Source: JBCBSP01 sp964550935
GTDB taxonomy: Bacteria; Pseudomonadota; Alphaproteobacteria; Caulobacterales; Maricaulaceae
NCBI GenBank assembly: GCA_964550935.1
Contig: CAZKBB010000063.1
Coordinates: forward strand, 1-15,581
Direction: 5' to 3'
DNA length: 15,581 nucleotides
A program made the position numbers and the translations under genes. Numbering within the stretch: position 1 is the stretch's first letter; every line of letters starts with the position of its first letter. Positions 7,385 through 13,843 of the stretch are shown in pieces. The notes under the pieces were generated by a model. That model did not search any database and was not told the origin of the DNA. It saw only the letters and a list, made by a program, of their open reading frames with translations.

Positions 7385-7392
7385 GCTAAACC
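7385..7392 (+). promoter_or_regulatory. Candidate -10 element (GCTAAACC) before tkt
   Basis: GCTAAACC matches seven of eight positions of the Caulobacter-type GCTANAWC box and lies 36 bases before the tkt ATG, so this gene would have a short leader, unlike its neighbours. No -35 box at the usual 10-14 base spacing is visible. Confidence 0.3.
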
Positions 7393-7428
7393 GCCTCTCA
7401 TTCACCCGCCCGACGAAAGCCTGCGCCC

Positions 7429-9411
7429 ATGACCGCCACGCTCGATCCCACCCGCATGAAGCCGCTCGCCGACGCGATCCGCGCGCTCTCCATGGACGCG
7501 GTTCAGGCCGCCAACTCAGGCCATCCCGGCATGCCCATGGGCATGGCCGACGTCGCCGCGGTCCTGTGGACGCGTCACTTCAAGTTCGACGCCGCCGATC
7601 CGGCCTGGCCGGACCGGGACCGCTTCGTGCTCTCGGCCGGTCACGGCTCGATGCTGATCTATTCGCTCCTGCACCTTTTCGGCGTCGAGGGCGTCACGCT
7701 GGACGAGCTGAAGAATTTCCGCCAGCTCGGCTCCAAAACGCCGGGCCATCCCGAGTACGGCCACACCCCCGGCGTGGAGACCACGACCGGGCCACTGGGC
7801 CAGGGCGTCTCCACCGCGGTCGGCATGGCCTTCGCCGAGCGGCTGATGAATGCGCGCTTCGGCGACGACCTCGTCGATCACCGCACCTGGGTCATCGCGT
7901 CTGACGGCGACCTGCAGGAGGGGATCAGCCATGAGGCGATCTCGCTCGCCGGCCACCTGAAGCTCTCAAAGCTCATCGTTCTGTGGGACGACAACGAGAT
8001 CTCGATCGACGGCGACACCGCCCTGTCCGACACGGTCGATCACTGCGCGCGCTTTGAAGCGGCGGGCTGGACCACGATGCGCGTGGACGGCCACGACCCC
8101 AATGCGGTCGATGAAGCGCTGGAGAAGGCCAAGGCGGCCGACACGCCGGTGATGATCGCCTGCCGCACCACGATCGGGTTCGGCGCGCCGACCAAGGCCG
8201 GCACGGCCGGCGCCCACGGCGCGCCGCTGGGCGATGAGGAGATCGCCGCCACGCGCGAGGCGCTGGGCTGGAGCCACCCCCCTTTTGAGATCCCGGACGA
8301 GATCATGTCCGAGTGGCGCCAAGCCGGCGCGCGCGCGGCCAAGGCTCGCGCGGACTGGGAAGCCCGGCTTGAAGCCTCGGACATGGCCGGCGCCTTCGCC
8401 GCCCAGATCTCCGGCGAGGTTCCCGAAAGCGCGCGCGAAGCGCTCGCCGCGCATATCAGGCTCGTCGCCGCGGGCAAGCCCGTGATGGCCACGCGCGCCT
8501 CCTCCGGCGCGGCGATCGAGGCGATCGCGGACGCTTATCCGGGCCTGATCGGCGGGTCGGCGGACCTCACCGGCTCCAACAACACCAAGGCCAAGAGCCA
8601 GACGCCGGTCTCGGCGAGCGCTTTCCATGGCTCATACGTCCATTACGGCGTACGCGAGCATGGCATGGCCGCGGCCATGAACGGGATGAGCTTGCACGGC
8701 GGGATCCGGCCCTATGGCGGGACCTTCCTGATTTTCTCGGACTATTGCCGCCCGGCGGTGCGCCTGTCCGCTCTGATGGGCCGGCCGGTGATCTACGTGT
8801 TCACCCACGATTCCATCGGGCTCGGCGAGGACGGCCCGACCCACCAGCCGGTCGAGCATCTCTCCGCGCTGCGCGCCATGCCCAATGTGGAGACGTTCCG
8901 CCCCTGCGACGCGCTGGAGGCGGCCGAGGCCTGGGCCTGCGCGCTTGATCGCACGACCGGTCCCACCGCGCTCGCGCTCTCGCGCCAGAAAGTCCCTCAC
9001 CTGCGCGCGGACGATGGGGCTGAAAACCTGTCCGCCTACGGCGCCTATACGCTGCGCGCGGAGGACGACCCCCAGGTGATCCTGATCGGTACCGGAACCG
9101 AAACCCAGCTCGCCGTCGAGGCGGCGAAGACGCTGAAACAGCAAGGCGTGCGCGCCCGCGTCGTCTCCGCGCCCTGCCTTGAGCGTTTCCTGAAACAGCC
9201 CAAGGCCGTGCGCGAACAGGTCGTGCCCTCCGGCGTGCCGTGCGTGGCGGTCGAGGCCGCCGTGCGCTGGGGCTGGGACGCGCTGATCGGGCCGGAGGGC
9301 GGCTTCGTCGGCATGACCGGATTCGGCGGCTCAGCCCCAGCCGAACAGCTCTACCAGCAGTTCGAGATCACCGCCGAAGCGGTCGTCGCCGAGGCGTTGA
9401 AGCGCGTTTAA
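7429..9411 (+). CDS. tkt: Transketolase
   Basis: Thiamine-diphosphate enzyme of the non-oxidative pentose phosphate pathway, moving two-carbon units between sugar phosphates. The 660-residue product has the expected domain order. The TPP-binding domain holds SGHPGMPMGMAD (30-41), the PGHPEYGHTPGVETTTGPLGQG region, and the Mg/TPP motif SDGDLQEG (158-165) with N189. The pyrimidine domain holds YGVREHGMAAAMNG with catalytic E410, followed by FTHDSIGLGEDGPTHQPVEH (458-477). A C-terminal domain completes it. SDGD in place of the usual GDG is a conservative variant. Length is typical. The last codons are unusual for this genome: EALKRV-stop uses TTG, GTT and TAA, and a near copy with host-like codons lies at 10738-10758, so the present end was probably supplied by the downstream island. 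The protein sequence is unaffected. Confidence 0.97.
   Translation: MTATLDPTRMKPLADAIRALSMDAVQAANSGHPGMPMGMADVAAVLWTRHFKFDAADPAWPDRDRFVLSAGHGSMLIYSLLHLFGVEGVTLDELKNFRQLGSKTPGHPEYGHTPGVETTTGPLGQGVSTAVGMAFAERLMNARFGDDLVDHRTWVIASDGDLQEGISHEAISLAGHLKLSKLIVLWDDNEISIDGDTALSDTVDHCARFEAAGWTTMRVDGHDPNAVDEALEKAKAADTPVMIACRTTIGFGAPTKAGTAGAHGAPLGDEEIAATREALGWSHPPFEIPDEIMSEWRQAGARAAKARADWEARLEASDMAGAFAAQISGEVPESAREALAAHIRLVAAGKPVMATRASSGAAIEAIADAYPGLIGGSADLTGSNNTKAKSQTPVSASAFHGSYVHYGVREHGMAAAMNGMSLHGGIRPYGGTFLIFSDYCRPAVRLSALMGRPVIYVFTHDSIGLGEDGPTHQPVEHLSALRAMPNVETFRPCDALEAAEAWACALDRTTGPTALALSRQKVPHLRADDGAENLSAYGAYTLRAEDDPQVILIGTGTETQLAVEAAKTLKQQGVRARVVSAPCLERFLKQPKAVREQVVPSGVPCVAVEAAVRWGWDALIGPEGGFVGMTGFGGSAPAEQLYQQFEITAEAVVAEALKRV
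9391..9411 (+). repeat. Left copy of a 21-base imperfect direct repeat (current tkt 3' end)
   Basis: It encodes E-A-L-K-R-V-stop at the end of tkt and matches 10738-10758 at 18 of 21 positions. The three differences keep the same residues and a stop codon. This copy has the AT-richer variants (TTG, GTT, TAA). Confidence 0.65.
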
Positions 9412-9427
9412 TTTACGCGACGTAAAT
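9411..9427. repeat. Perfect inverted repeat ATTTACG-CGA-CGTAAAT
   Basis: Two perfect 7-base arms with a 3-base centre begin at the last base of the tkt stop codon and end 36 bases before the DUF488 start. It could be an operator for the island genes, a recombination-related site or a weak terminator. There is no T-run after it, so an intrinsic terminator is unlikely. Confidence 0.5.
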
Positions 9428-9463
9428 CAAACGCTCTGCTTCATCAAGTTCGGGAGGGTTTAG

Positions 9464-9928
9464 ATGGGACAGCTATTTACCATAGGCTATGAGGGCGCTT
9501 CTCTTGAAGATTTTATCGCCACTCTTTCCGCTGCGGGGGTGACGTTTCTTGCGGATATTCGCGATAGAGCTCAGTCACGGAAAGCGGGCTTCTCGAAAAC
9601 TGCGTTAAGCACTGCCGCGGAAGAGGCCGGCATCAGATACTCCCATTTGAGATCCTTGGGTGACCCGAAAGCGGGTCGCGACGCCGCCCGGAGCGGCGAT
9701 TGGGAGCGGTTTGAGGAAGTTTATCTTGCTGTTTTGGAGAGCGACGCGGGTCAGGCCGCATTGCGGGAGTTGTGTGAAATAGCTGAGCGCGAAGAGATTT
9801 GCCTTCTGTGCTATGAGCGCGAGCCGCGATTTTGCCACCGCTCTTACGTTGCGCGGGAGATGGAAAGCGACCTAGGCTGCGAGGTGATTCATCTTGGGGT
9901 CCAGCCGCTTCGTGTCGCCGCAGAATAA
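9464..9928 (+). CDS. DUF488-family protein
   Basis: The 154-residue product shows the DUF488 pattern: FTIGYEGASLEDFIATL at the N-terminus, ADIRDRAQSRKAGFSK (30-45), LRSLGDP (62-68) and the C-terminal LLCYEREPRFCHRS (114-127), which carries the conserved Cys, Glu and Cys-His-Arg. The biochemical role of the family is not established to my knowledge. Members are found in variable gene clusters, and the conserved Cys/His residues suggest metal binding or catalysis. GGGAGG at 9452-9457, six bases before the ATG, fixes the start. The downstream gene starts inside this one, so the two are probably translationally coupled. Base composition is much lower in G+C than tkt before it, pointing to transfer. 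Confidence 0.9.
   Translation: MGQLFTIGYEGASLEDFIATLSAAGVTFLADIRDRAQSRKAGFSKTALSTAAEEAGIRYSHLRSLGDPKAGRDAARSGDWERFEEVYLAVLESDAGQAALRELCEIAEREEICLLCYEREPRFCHRSYVAREMESDLGCEVIHLGVQPLRVAAE
9881..9886 (+). promoter_or_regulatory. Shine-Dalgarno-like GAGGTG for a TTG start inside the DUF488 gene
   Basis: GAGGTG lies seven bases before the TTG at 9894 and supports that codon as the start of the partner gene. The alternative GTG at 9912 has no such site, and the ATG near 9948 is in another frame. Confidence 0.4.
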
Positions 9929-10706
9929 CACCGAAAAATGCCTAATCCTCGTGAAGGCGCTTCCTCATGCGAGCGGGAAGTATGCCGAAACGGTTTGCTG
10001 TGCCGGATTGACGCCAGATACGAATGATCCTGCCGGTGTATGGACATGGAGGCGACAATATCCAGTCCCCTATCGGAGGTTGAAAAGCGACCAGGAATTC
10101 CGCCGATGGGATTGGATAGAATATCAATACCGCCCGCGCAAAGCCGATAAGCGTTGGGAAAGCCGCACAATTTTCCCAGAAACACTTAAACTTTGTGGCC
10201 GGATGAACTCCGCTGAGGAGCGGTCACGTTATGTCAGCAGGCTCGTTCGAAGCAGCACCGGTGAGGCAGAGTCCAACGGCGAGTCGCTGTGCCTCATCAG
10301 GCCAAGCGCGGTTCGCTTCACTTGGCAGAAAAGAAGCAAAACCGAGCTAGAGCAAGAAAGCAATAAGCATAAGCAGCTGGCACAGCAGCTTAATTTTCTC
10401 GAAGGAAAACCACCTAGCCCGCTACCCGCATGTCCCTATAAATTTAAATTTAAATACCGCTCCGACGACCGCGAGAGCGTCAATCAATGCGAAGACTGGG
10501 AGACTTCCGCAGCGTTTTTTAGACGCCGAAGGGCAATGCCATCCGAGCAAGCTGCGCTTGAGTCTCTAAAAAGGACCTATGAGGAAGACTATGCACGCAA
10601 TGGGCTGCTATTTGCTATGGGCACTCACTCCTTTCGTAAGATTTGGTTGTTGGTCGGCGTGTTGCGCGTCGACCCGGACACGCAAAACGATTTATTCCTG
10701 AACTGA
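9894..10706 (+). CDS. Conserved hypothetical protein, probable partner of DUF488
   Basis: This is a 270-residue frame from a TTG start, overlapping the DUF488 gene by 35 bases. The N-terminal half (16-100) has the pattern I associate from memory with an uncharacterised family that is often encoded beside DUF488: CLILVKALPHASGKYAETVCCAGL, then WTWRRQYPVPYRRL, then a short DWIEYQYR-like strand. The C-terminal half has CPYKFKFKYRSDD (180-192), CEDWE (199-203) and a late GLLFAMGTHSFRKIWLLVGV (237-256), also in keeping with that family. Pairs of Cys residues (35, 36, 180, 199) could bind metal. There is no signal peptide or true membrane segment. Middle residues about 145-170 are charged and coiled-coil-like. 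It shares the low G+C of its neighbour and has no host-type codon bias. The function is unknown; the coupling suggests the two proteins act together. Confidence 0.75.
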   Translation: MGSSRFVSPQNNTEKCLILVKALPHASGKYAETVCCAGLTPDTNDPAGVWTWRRQYPVPYRRLKSDQEFRRWDWIEYQYRPRKADKRWESRTIFPETLKLCGRMNSAEERSRYVSRLVRSSTGEAESNGESLCLIRPSAVRFTWQKRSKTELEQESNKHKQLAQQLNFLEGKPPSPLPACPYKFKFKYRSDDRESVNQCEDWETSAAFFRRRRAMPSEQAALESLKRTYEEDYARNGLLFAMGTHSFRKIWLLVGVLRVDPDTQNDLFLN

Positions 10707-10737
10707 ATGCCCCTTCGCATCCTGGAAACGCCACTGT

Positions 10738-10758
10738 GAGGCGCTGAAGCGCGTCTGA
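10738..10758 (+). pseudogene. Orphan copy of the transketolase 3' end (probable insertion scar)
   Basis: The 21 bases encode E-A-L-K-R-V-stop exactly as the end of tkt does, with 18 of 21 bases identical. This copy uses CTG, GTC and TGA, in line with the host's GC-rich codon use, whereas the copy now attached to tkt uses TTG, GTT and TAA. It lies one base from the stop codon of the convergent lipoprotein gene, a tight packing also seen between the last two genes of the window. It is best read as the original end of tkt left behind after an insertion. It contains the small palindrome GCGCTGAAGCGC. Confidence 0.6.
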
Positions 10759-10759
10759 C

Positions 10760-11410
10760 CTACTCGATCGCCCGCAGGCCCACCGCGGCGATGTCCATGG
10801 CGCGGCCTTCCGGGGGCAGGACGGCGATCAGGTGCTCGCCGCTGGCGCCTTGGGGGACGTCGTAGGCGAACACGGCCTTTTGCCAGTCCTCGGTCAGCGC
10901 CATGGAGCGCCAGCCGCTGGTCTCGCCGGACGGCGTGACCCACGCCGCGTTGAAGGCGGGGCGTTCGCCCTCGCCGAACGGGTCGGGGGTGCGCGCGATG
11001 AGGGTGACGTTCACGGTGTTTCCGGCGAGCCGGTTGATGCGGTCCTGGCCGATCTCGAACACCAGGGCGCGGCGCGGGGTCTCCAGGACGGCGTCCGGGT
11101 CGGGATCGCCGCGCAGACGCACGCGCACGAAGTCTGGATCGCCCTGTTGCGGCGTGGCGTTGACTGCGGCCCCGTCGCTGGTGTCGACCGCGCCGCGGAA
11201 CGCGCCGGGCAACAAGATCACCGCCTCAGTCTCAAGCCCGAAGCGCGCCGCGGTTTCGCGCGCAGCCGAGTCCATGCTGTCCTCGCCCGCGAAGCGCCCG
11301 CCGCCGCGTTCGGCGTCGGTTCCGGGCGTATCCTCCCAGGCGGGCTGACAGGCTGCGGCCAGTGCGGCGGAGGCGAGCAGGGGCGCGGCGCTCAGGCGCG
11401 TGAACGGCAT
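10760..11410 (-). CDS. Putative lipoprotein of unknown function
   Basis: This is a 216-residue minus-strand product with a lipoprotein-type signal peptide: MPFTRLSAAPLLASAALAAAC, with the lipid-attachment Cys at 21 and Gln at +2, favouring the outer membrane. Residues 22-60 are polar and probably a flexible tether. From about 80 on it alternates beta-strand-like segments (FVRVRLRG, TVNVTLIARTPD, AFNAAWVTPSGETSGWRSMALTEDWQKAVFAYDVP, HLIAVLPPEGR), which resembles a carbohydrate-binding-like beta sandwich, but I cannot name a family. AAGGA lies about seven bases before the ATG. The gene is divergent from ruvC with a 177-base gap between them, and it ends one base from the orphan tkt end. Confidence 0.75.
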   Translation of the reverse strand: MPFTRLSAAPLLASAALAAACQPAWEDTPGTDAERGGGRFAGEDSMDSAARETAARFGLETEAVILLPGAFRGAVDTSDGAAVNATPQQGDPDFVRVRLRGDPDPDAVLETPRRALVFEIGQDRINRLAGNTVNVTLIARTPDPFGEGERPAFNAAWVTPSGETSGWRSMALTEDWQKAVFAYDVPQGASGEHLIAVLPPEGRAMDIAAVGLRAIE

Positions 11411-11575
11411 GGCGTGTCCTTCGTCGGCGTCCTCATCACAACGCCTAGCGACCTAAGGCGATCCACGCTCAGGTAAAGGCTTAAGACGTTGAGCGGGCTA
11501 AGAACCCGCGCGTGCAGGAGCGGGGAGGGCGGCGATCCTGCGCTTCGCCCTCGCGCGGGTCGGCCCGGCCTCGTC

Positions 11576-11581
11576 TATGCT
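11576..11581 (+). promoter_or_regulatory. Candidate -10 element (TATGCT) just before ruvC
   Basis: TATGCT ends six bases before the ATG at 11588 and no Shine-Dalgarno site with usable spacing is present. This again suggests a transcript starting at or near the start codon. Confidence 0.25.
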
Positions 11582-11587
11582 GGGGCC

Positions 11588-12088
11588 ATGAGCGCGGCGA
11601 TTCGCATACTGGGGCTCGACCCCGGTCTCAACGCCACCGGCTGGGGCGTGATCGACCAGGCCGGCGCGCGGCTGTCTCTGGTGGCCTACGGCGTCATCAA
11701 GGCGCCGGCCAAGGCGGCCATGTCAGAGCGCCTGCGAACGATCCATGACGCGGTCGAGGCGCTGATCGCCGAGCACCGCCCCGATGAGGCCGCGGTGGAG
11801 GATCAGTTCGTCCACGCCAATCCGGGCAGCGCCCTGAAGCTCGGCCAGGCCCGCGCCGCGGCGGTCCTGGCGCCCGCGCGCGCCGGGCTCAGCGTCGGCG
11901 AATACGCGCCGCGTCTTGTGAAGAAGGCGGTGGTGGGCGCCGGAGCGGCCGACAAGGCCCAGGTCGCGGCCATGGTGGGCGTGCTTCTGCCCGGCTCGAA
12001 GGCCGAGGCCGACGCCGCCGACGCCCTCGCGGTCGCGATCTGTCACGCCAACCACCGCGGCGGGGCGAAGGCGAGGATGGCCTCATGA
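11588..12088 (+). CDS. ruvC: Holliday junction endonuclease RuvC
   Basis: Dimeric resolvase that cuts Holliday junctions after RuvAB branch migration. From the ATG at 11588 the protein has 166 residues, close to the usual 160-175. An earlier in-frame start would add 33 residues of unconserved sequence and is not favoured. The RNase H-like fold's four acidic residues are visible: D11 in ILGLDPGLNATGWG, E71 in AAVEDQF, and D142 and D145 in EADAADALAVAICHA. The SALKLGQARA helix (81-90) is typical. The gene overlaps ruvA by 4 bases (ATGA), so the two are translationally coupled. yebC, its common neighbour, is about 9.75 kb away. Confidence 0.96.
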   Translation: MSAAIRILGLDPGLNATGWGVIDQAGARLSLVAYGVIKAPAKAAMSERLRTIHDAVEALIAEHRPDEAAVEDQFVHANPGSALKLGQARAAAVLAPARAGLSVGEYAPRLVKKAVVGAGAADKAQVAAMVGVLLPGSKAEADAADALAVAICHANHRGGAKARMAS

Positions 12089-12732
12089 TCGGCAAGCTCA
12101 AGGGCGTGGTGGACAGTCTCGGCGAGGACGAGGCCGTGATCGACGTGGCCGGCGTCGGTTATCTCGTCACGGTCGGGATTCGCGCGCTCACCGCGCTGGA
12201 GCCCGGCCAGCCGTGCGCGCTTCATATCGAGACCCATGTGCGCGAGGACGCCTTCAGGCTGTTCGGCTTCCTGACCGAGGCCGAGCGGGCCTGGTTCGTG
12301 CGCCTTCAGTCGGTCCAGGGCGTGGGCGCGCGCCATGCGCTGGCCGTGCTTGACGCGCTCGGCGTCGGCGAGGTGGAGAGCGCGGCCGCGCTCGGCGACG
12401 CCTCGACCTTCGAACGCGCAAAGGGCGTCGGCAAGAAGCTCGCCCAACGCATCGCAACCGAGCTGAAGGACAAGGCGCCGCCCATGGGCCGGCGCGCGGC
12501 GCGCTTCGAGCCCGGGCCTGCGCCCTCGGGCGCCGCGGCGCCTGCGGCCGCGTCGCAAGGCGCTGCGCCGTCGACCAACGCGGCGCGCGAGGGCGCAGTC
12601 TCCGCGCTGATCAATCTCGGCTACGCGGAGACCGACGCGCGCCGCGCGGCCGCGCTCGCCGCCAACGCGCTCGGCGAAGCCGCCGACGAAGGCGCGCTCA
12701 TCAAGGCCGCCCTGAAAGAGCTGGCGCGGTGA
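12085..12732 (+). CDS. ruvA: Holliday junction branch migration protein RuvA
   Basis: DNA-binding tetramer that holds the four-way junction and loads RuvB. The 215-residue product begins MIGKLKGVVD and has the N-terminal OB-fold domain (1-62) with the acidic pin E54-D55 in HVREDAFRLFGF. Two helix-hairpin-helix motifs follow, at SVQGVGARHALAVL (76-89) and AKGVGKKLAQRI (112-123). An Ala/Pro-rich flexible linker spans about 131-165, and the C-terminal RuvB-binding domain (165-215) contains ALINLGY. It is slightly longer than the E. coli protein (203 residues) because of the linker. The start overlaps the ruvC stop; ruvB follows after 84 bases occupied by a palindromic repeat element. Confidence 0.96.
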   Translation: MIGKLKGVVDSLGEDEAVIDVAGVGYLVTVGIRALTALEPGQPCALHIETHVREDAFRLFGFLTEAERAWFVRLQSVQGVGARHALAVLDALGVGEVESAAALGDASTFERAKGVGKKLAQRIATELKDKAPPMGRRAARFEPGPAPSGAAAPAAASQGAAPSTNAAREGAVSALINLGYAETDARRAAALAANALGEAADEGALIKAALKELAR

Positions 12733-12734
12733 GC

Positions 12735-12797
12735 GGGCGCCCCGTCACTCCACCCCGGCCCTTCCCCGCCGGGGGAGGGTCGCGGTGGGGGGCGCCC
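12735..12797. repeat. Palindromic intergenic repeat element between ruvA and ruvB
   Basis: The 63-base element has perfect 9-base ends, GGGCGCCCC (12735-12743) and GGGGCGCCC (12789-12797). Inside lie CCACC/GGTGG arms and a central hairpin CCCTTCCCCG-C-CGGGGGAGGG with one T opposite G (a G-U pair in RNA). The C-rich/G-rich core resembles the short palindromic repeats scattered between genes in many alphaproteobacteria. In the ruvA-ruvB transcript it would form a stable hairpin, perhaps affecting mRNA stability or relative expression. The ruvB ribosome site (GGGAG, 12805-12809) lies just outside it. Confidence 0.7.
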
Positions 12798-12816
12798 CTG
12801 CCGCGGGAGTTCGGCG

Positions 12817-13842
12817 ATGAGTGACTCCGAGCGCATCGTGTCGGGCGAGGAAGCCCAGGGCGACGGGCGGGACAAGGCGCTTCGCCCGCTTTCGTTCGAC
12901 GAGTTCGTCGGCCAGGCCGCCGCGATCGAGAACCTCAAAGTATTCGTGCGCGCGGCCGGCAAGCGCGGCGAGGCGCTCGACCATGTGCTGCTCTCCGGCC
13001 CGCCGGGGCTCGGCAAGACCACGCTCGCCCAGATCGTCGCCAAGGAGCTCGGCGTGAACTTCCGCGCCACCTCCGGCCCGGTCATCGCCAAGGCGGGCGA
13101 TCTCGCCGCCATCCTGACCAATCTGGAGGAGCGCGACGTCCTCTTCATCGACGAGATTCACCGGCTCATGCCGGCGGTGGAGGAGATCCTCTATCCGGCG
13201 ATGGAGGATTTCGCGCTTGATCTGGTGATCGGGGAGGGGCCGAGCGCGCGCACGGTGCGCATCGATCTGCCCCCCTTCACGCTGGTGGGCGCGACCACGC
13301 GCGCCGGCCTCCTCGCCACGCCCTTGCGCGACCGGTTCGGCGTGCCGGTGCGCCTTGAGTTCTACGACGAGGCCGAGCTGGCGCGCATCGTCGCGCGCGG
13401 GGCGCGCAAGCTCGGCGCGGCGATGGACGAGGCTGGCGCGCGCGAGATCGCCCGGCGCGCAAGGGGCACCCCGCGCGTGGCCGGCCGGCTCCTGCGCCGG
13501 GTGCGCGATTTCGCCGACAGCGACGGCGACGCGCTGATCGACGCCAGGGTCGCCGACGCGGCGCTAAAGCGCCTGGAGGTCGACGCGCTCGGCCTGGACA
13601 GCCTGGACCGGCGCTATCTGCGCGTGCTGGTGGAAGGCTTCGCCGGCGGGCCGGCGGGCGTGGAGACGCTCGCGGCGGCCTGCGCCGAAGCGCGCGATGC
13701 TCTGGAGGAGGTCGTCGAGCCCTTCCTGATCCAGCAGGGCTTCATCCAGCGCACGCCCCGCGGCCGCGTCGCCGCCCCGCGCGCCTGGAGCCATCTCGGC
13801 CTGGAGCCCCCGCGCCAGCCGGGCGCGGATCTGTTCGACTAG
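12817..13842 (+). CDS. ruvB: Holliday junction branch migration ATPase RuvB
   Basis: AAA+ hexameric motor that pumps DNA through the RuvA-bound junction. The 341-residue product has LRPLSFDEFVGQ near the N-terminus, Walker A GPPGLGKTT (61-69), Walker B LFIDEIHR (109-116), sensor 1 VGATTRAG (157-164), the arginine-finger region LRDRFG (170-175), sensor 2 GTPRVAGRLLRRVRD (217-231), and a C-terminal winged-helix domain ending in EPFLIQQGFIQRTPRGR (301-317). Length is typical. GGGAG lies seven bases before the ATG. It is the last gene of the ruvCAB operon. The tol-pal genes that often follow ruvB in proteobacteria are not present immediately downstream. Confidence 0.97.
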   Translation: MSDSERIVSGEEAQGDGRDKALRPLSFDEFVGQAAAIENLKVFVRAAGKRGEALDHVLLSGPPGLGKTTLAQIVAKELGVNFRATSGPVIAKAGDLAAILTNLEERDVLFIDEIHRLMPAVEEILYPAMEDFALDLVIGEGPSARTVRIDLPPFTLVGATTRAGLLATPLRDRFGVPVRLEFYDEAELARIVARGARKLGAAMDEAGAREIARRARGTPRVAGRLLRRVRDFADSDGDALIDARVADAALKRLEVDALGLDSLDRRYLRVLVEGFAGGPAGVETLAAACAEARDALEEVVEPFLIQQGFIQRTPRGRVAAPRAWSHLGLEPPRQPGADLFD

Positions 13843-13843
13843 G

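Larger units (their letters stand above)
9412..10737 (+). mobile_element. Putative low-GC island inserted at the tkt 3' end (two cargo genes, no recombinase)
   Basis: This segment runs near 47-53% G+C in sampled lines, while tkt and the lipoprotein gene on either side are near 70%. It holds only the DUF488 gene and its overlapping partner. It is bounded by the two 21-base copies of the tkt 3' end (9391-9411 and 10738-10758), as expected for an element that replaced the end of its target gene. No integrase, transposase or terminal inverted repeat is present, so it is either a remnant or was exchanged by homologous recombination. The boundaries are inferred from the repeat and from composition. 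Confidence 0.45.

Noticed and set aside
11489..11587. N-terminal extension of RuvC by 33 residues
   Set aside because: The RuvC fold begins a few residues after the ATG at 11588; the extension is unconserved and covers the probable promoter.
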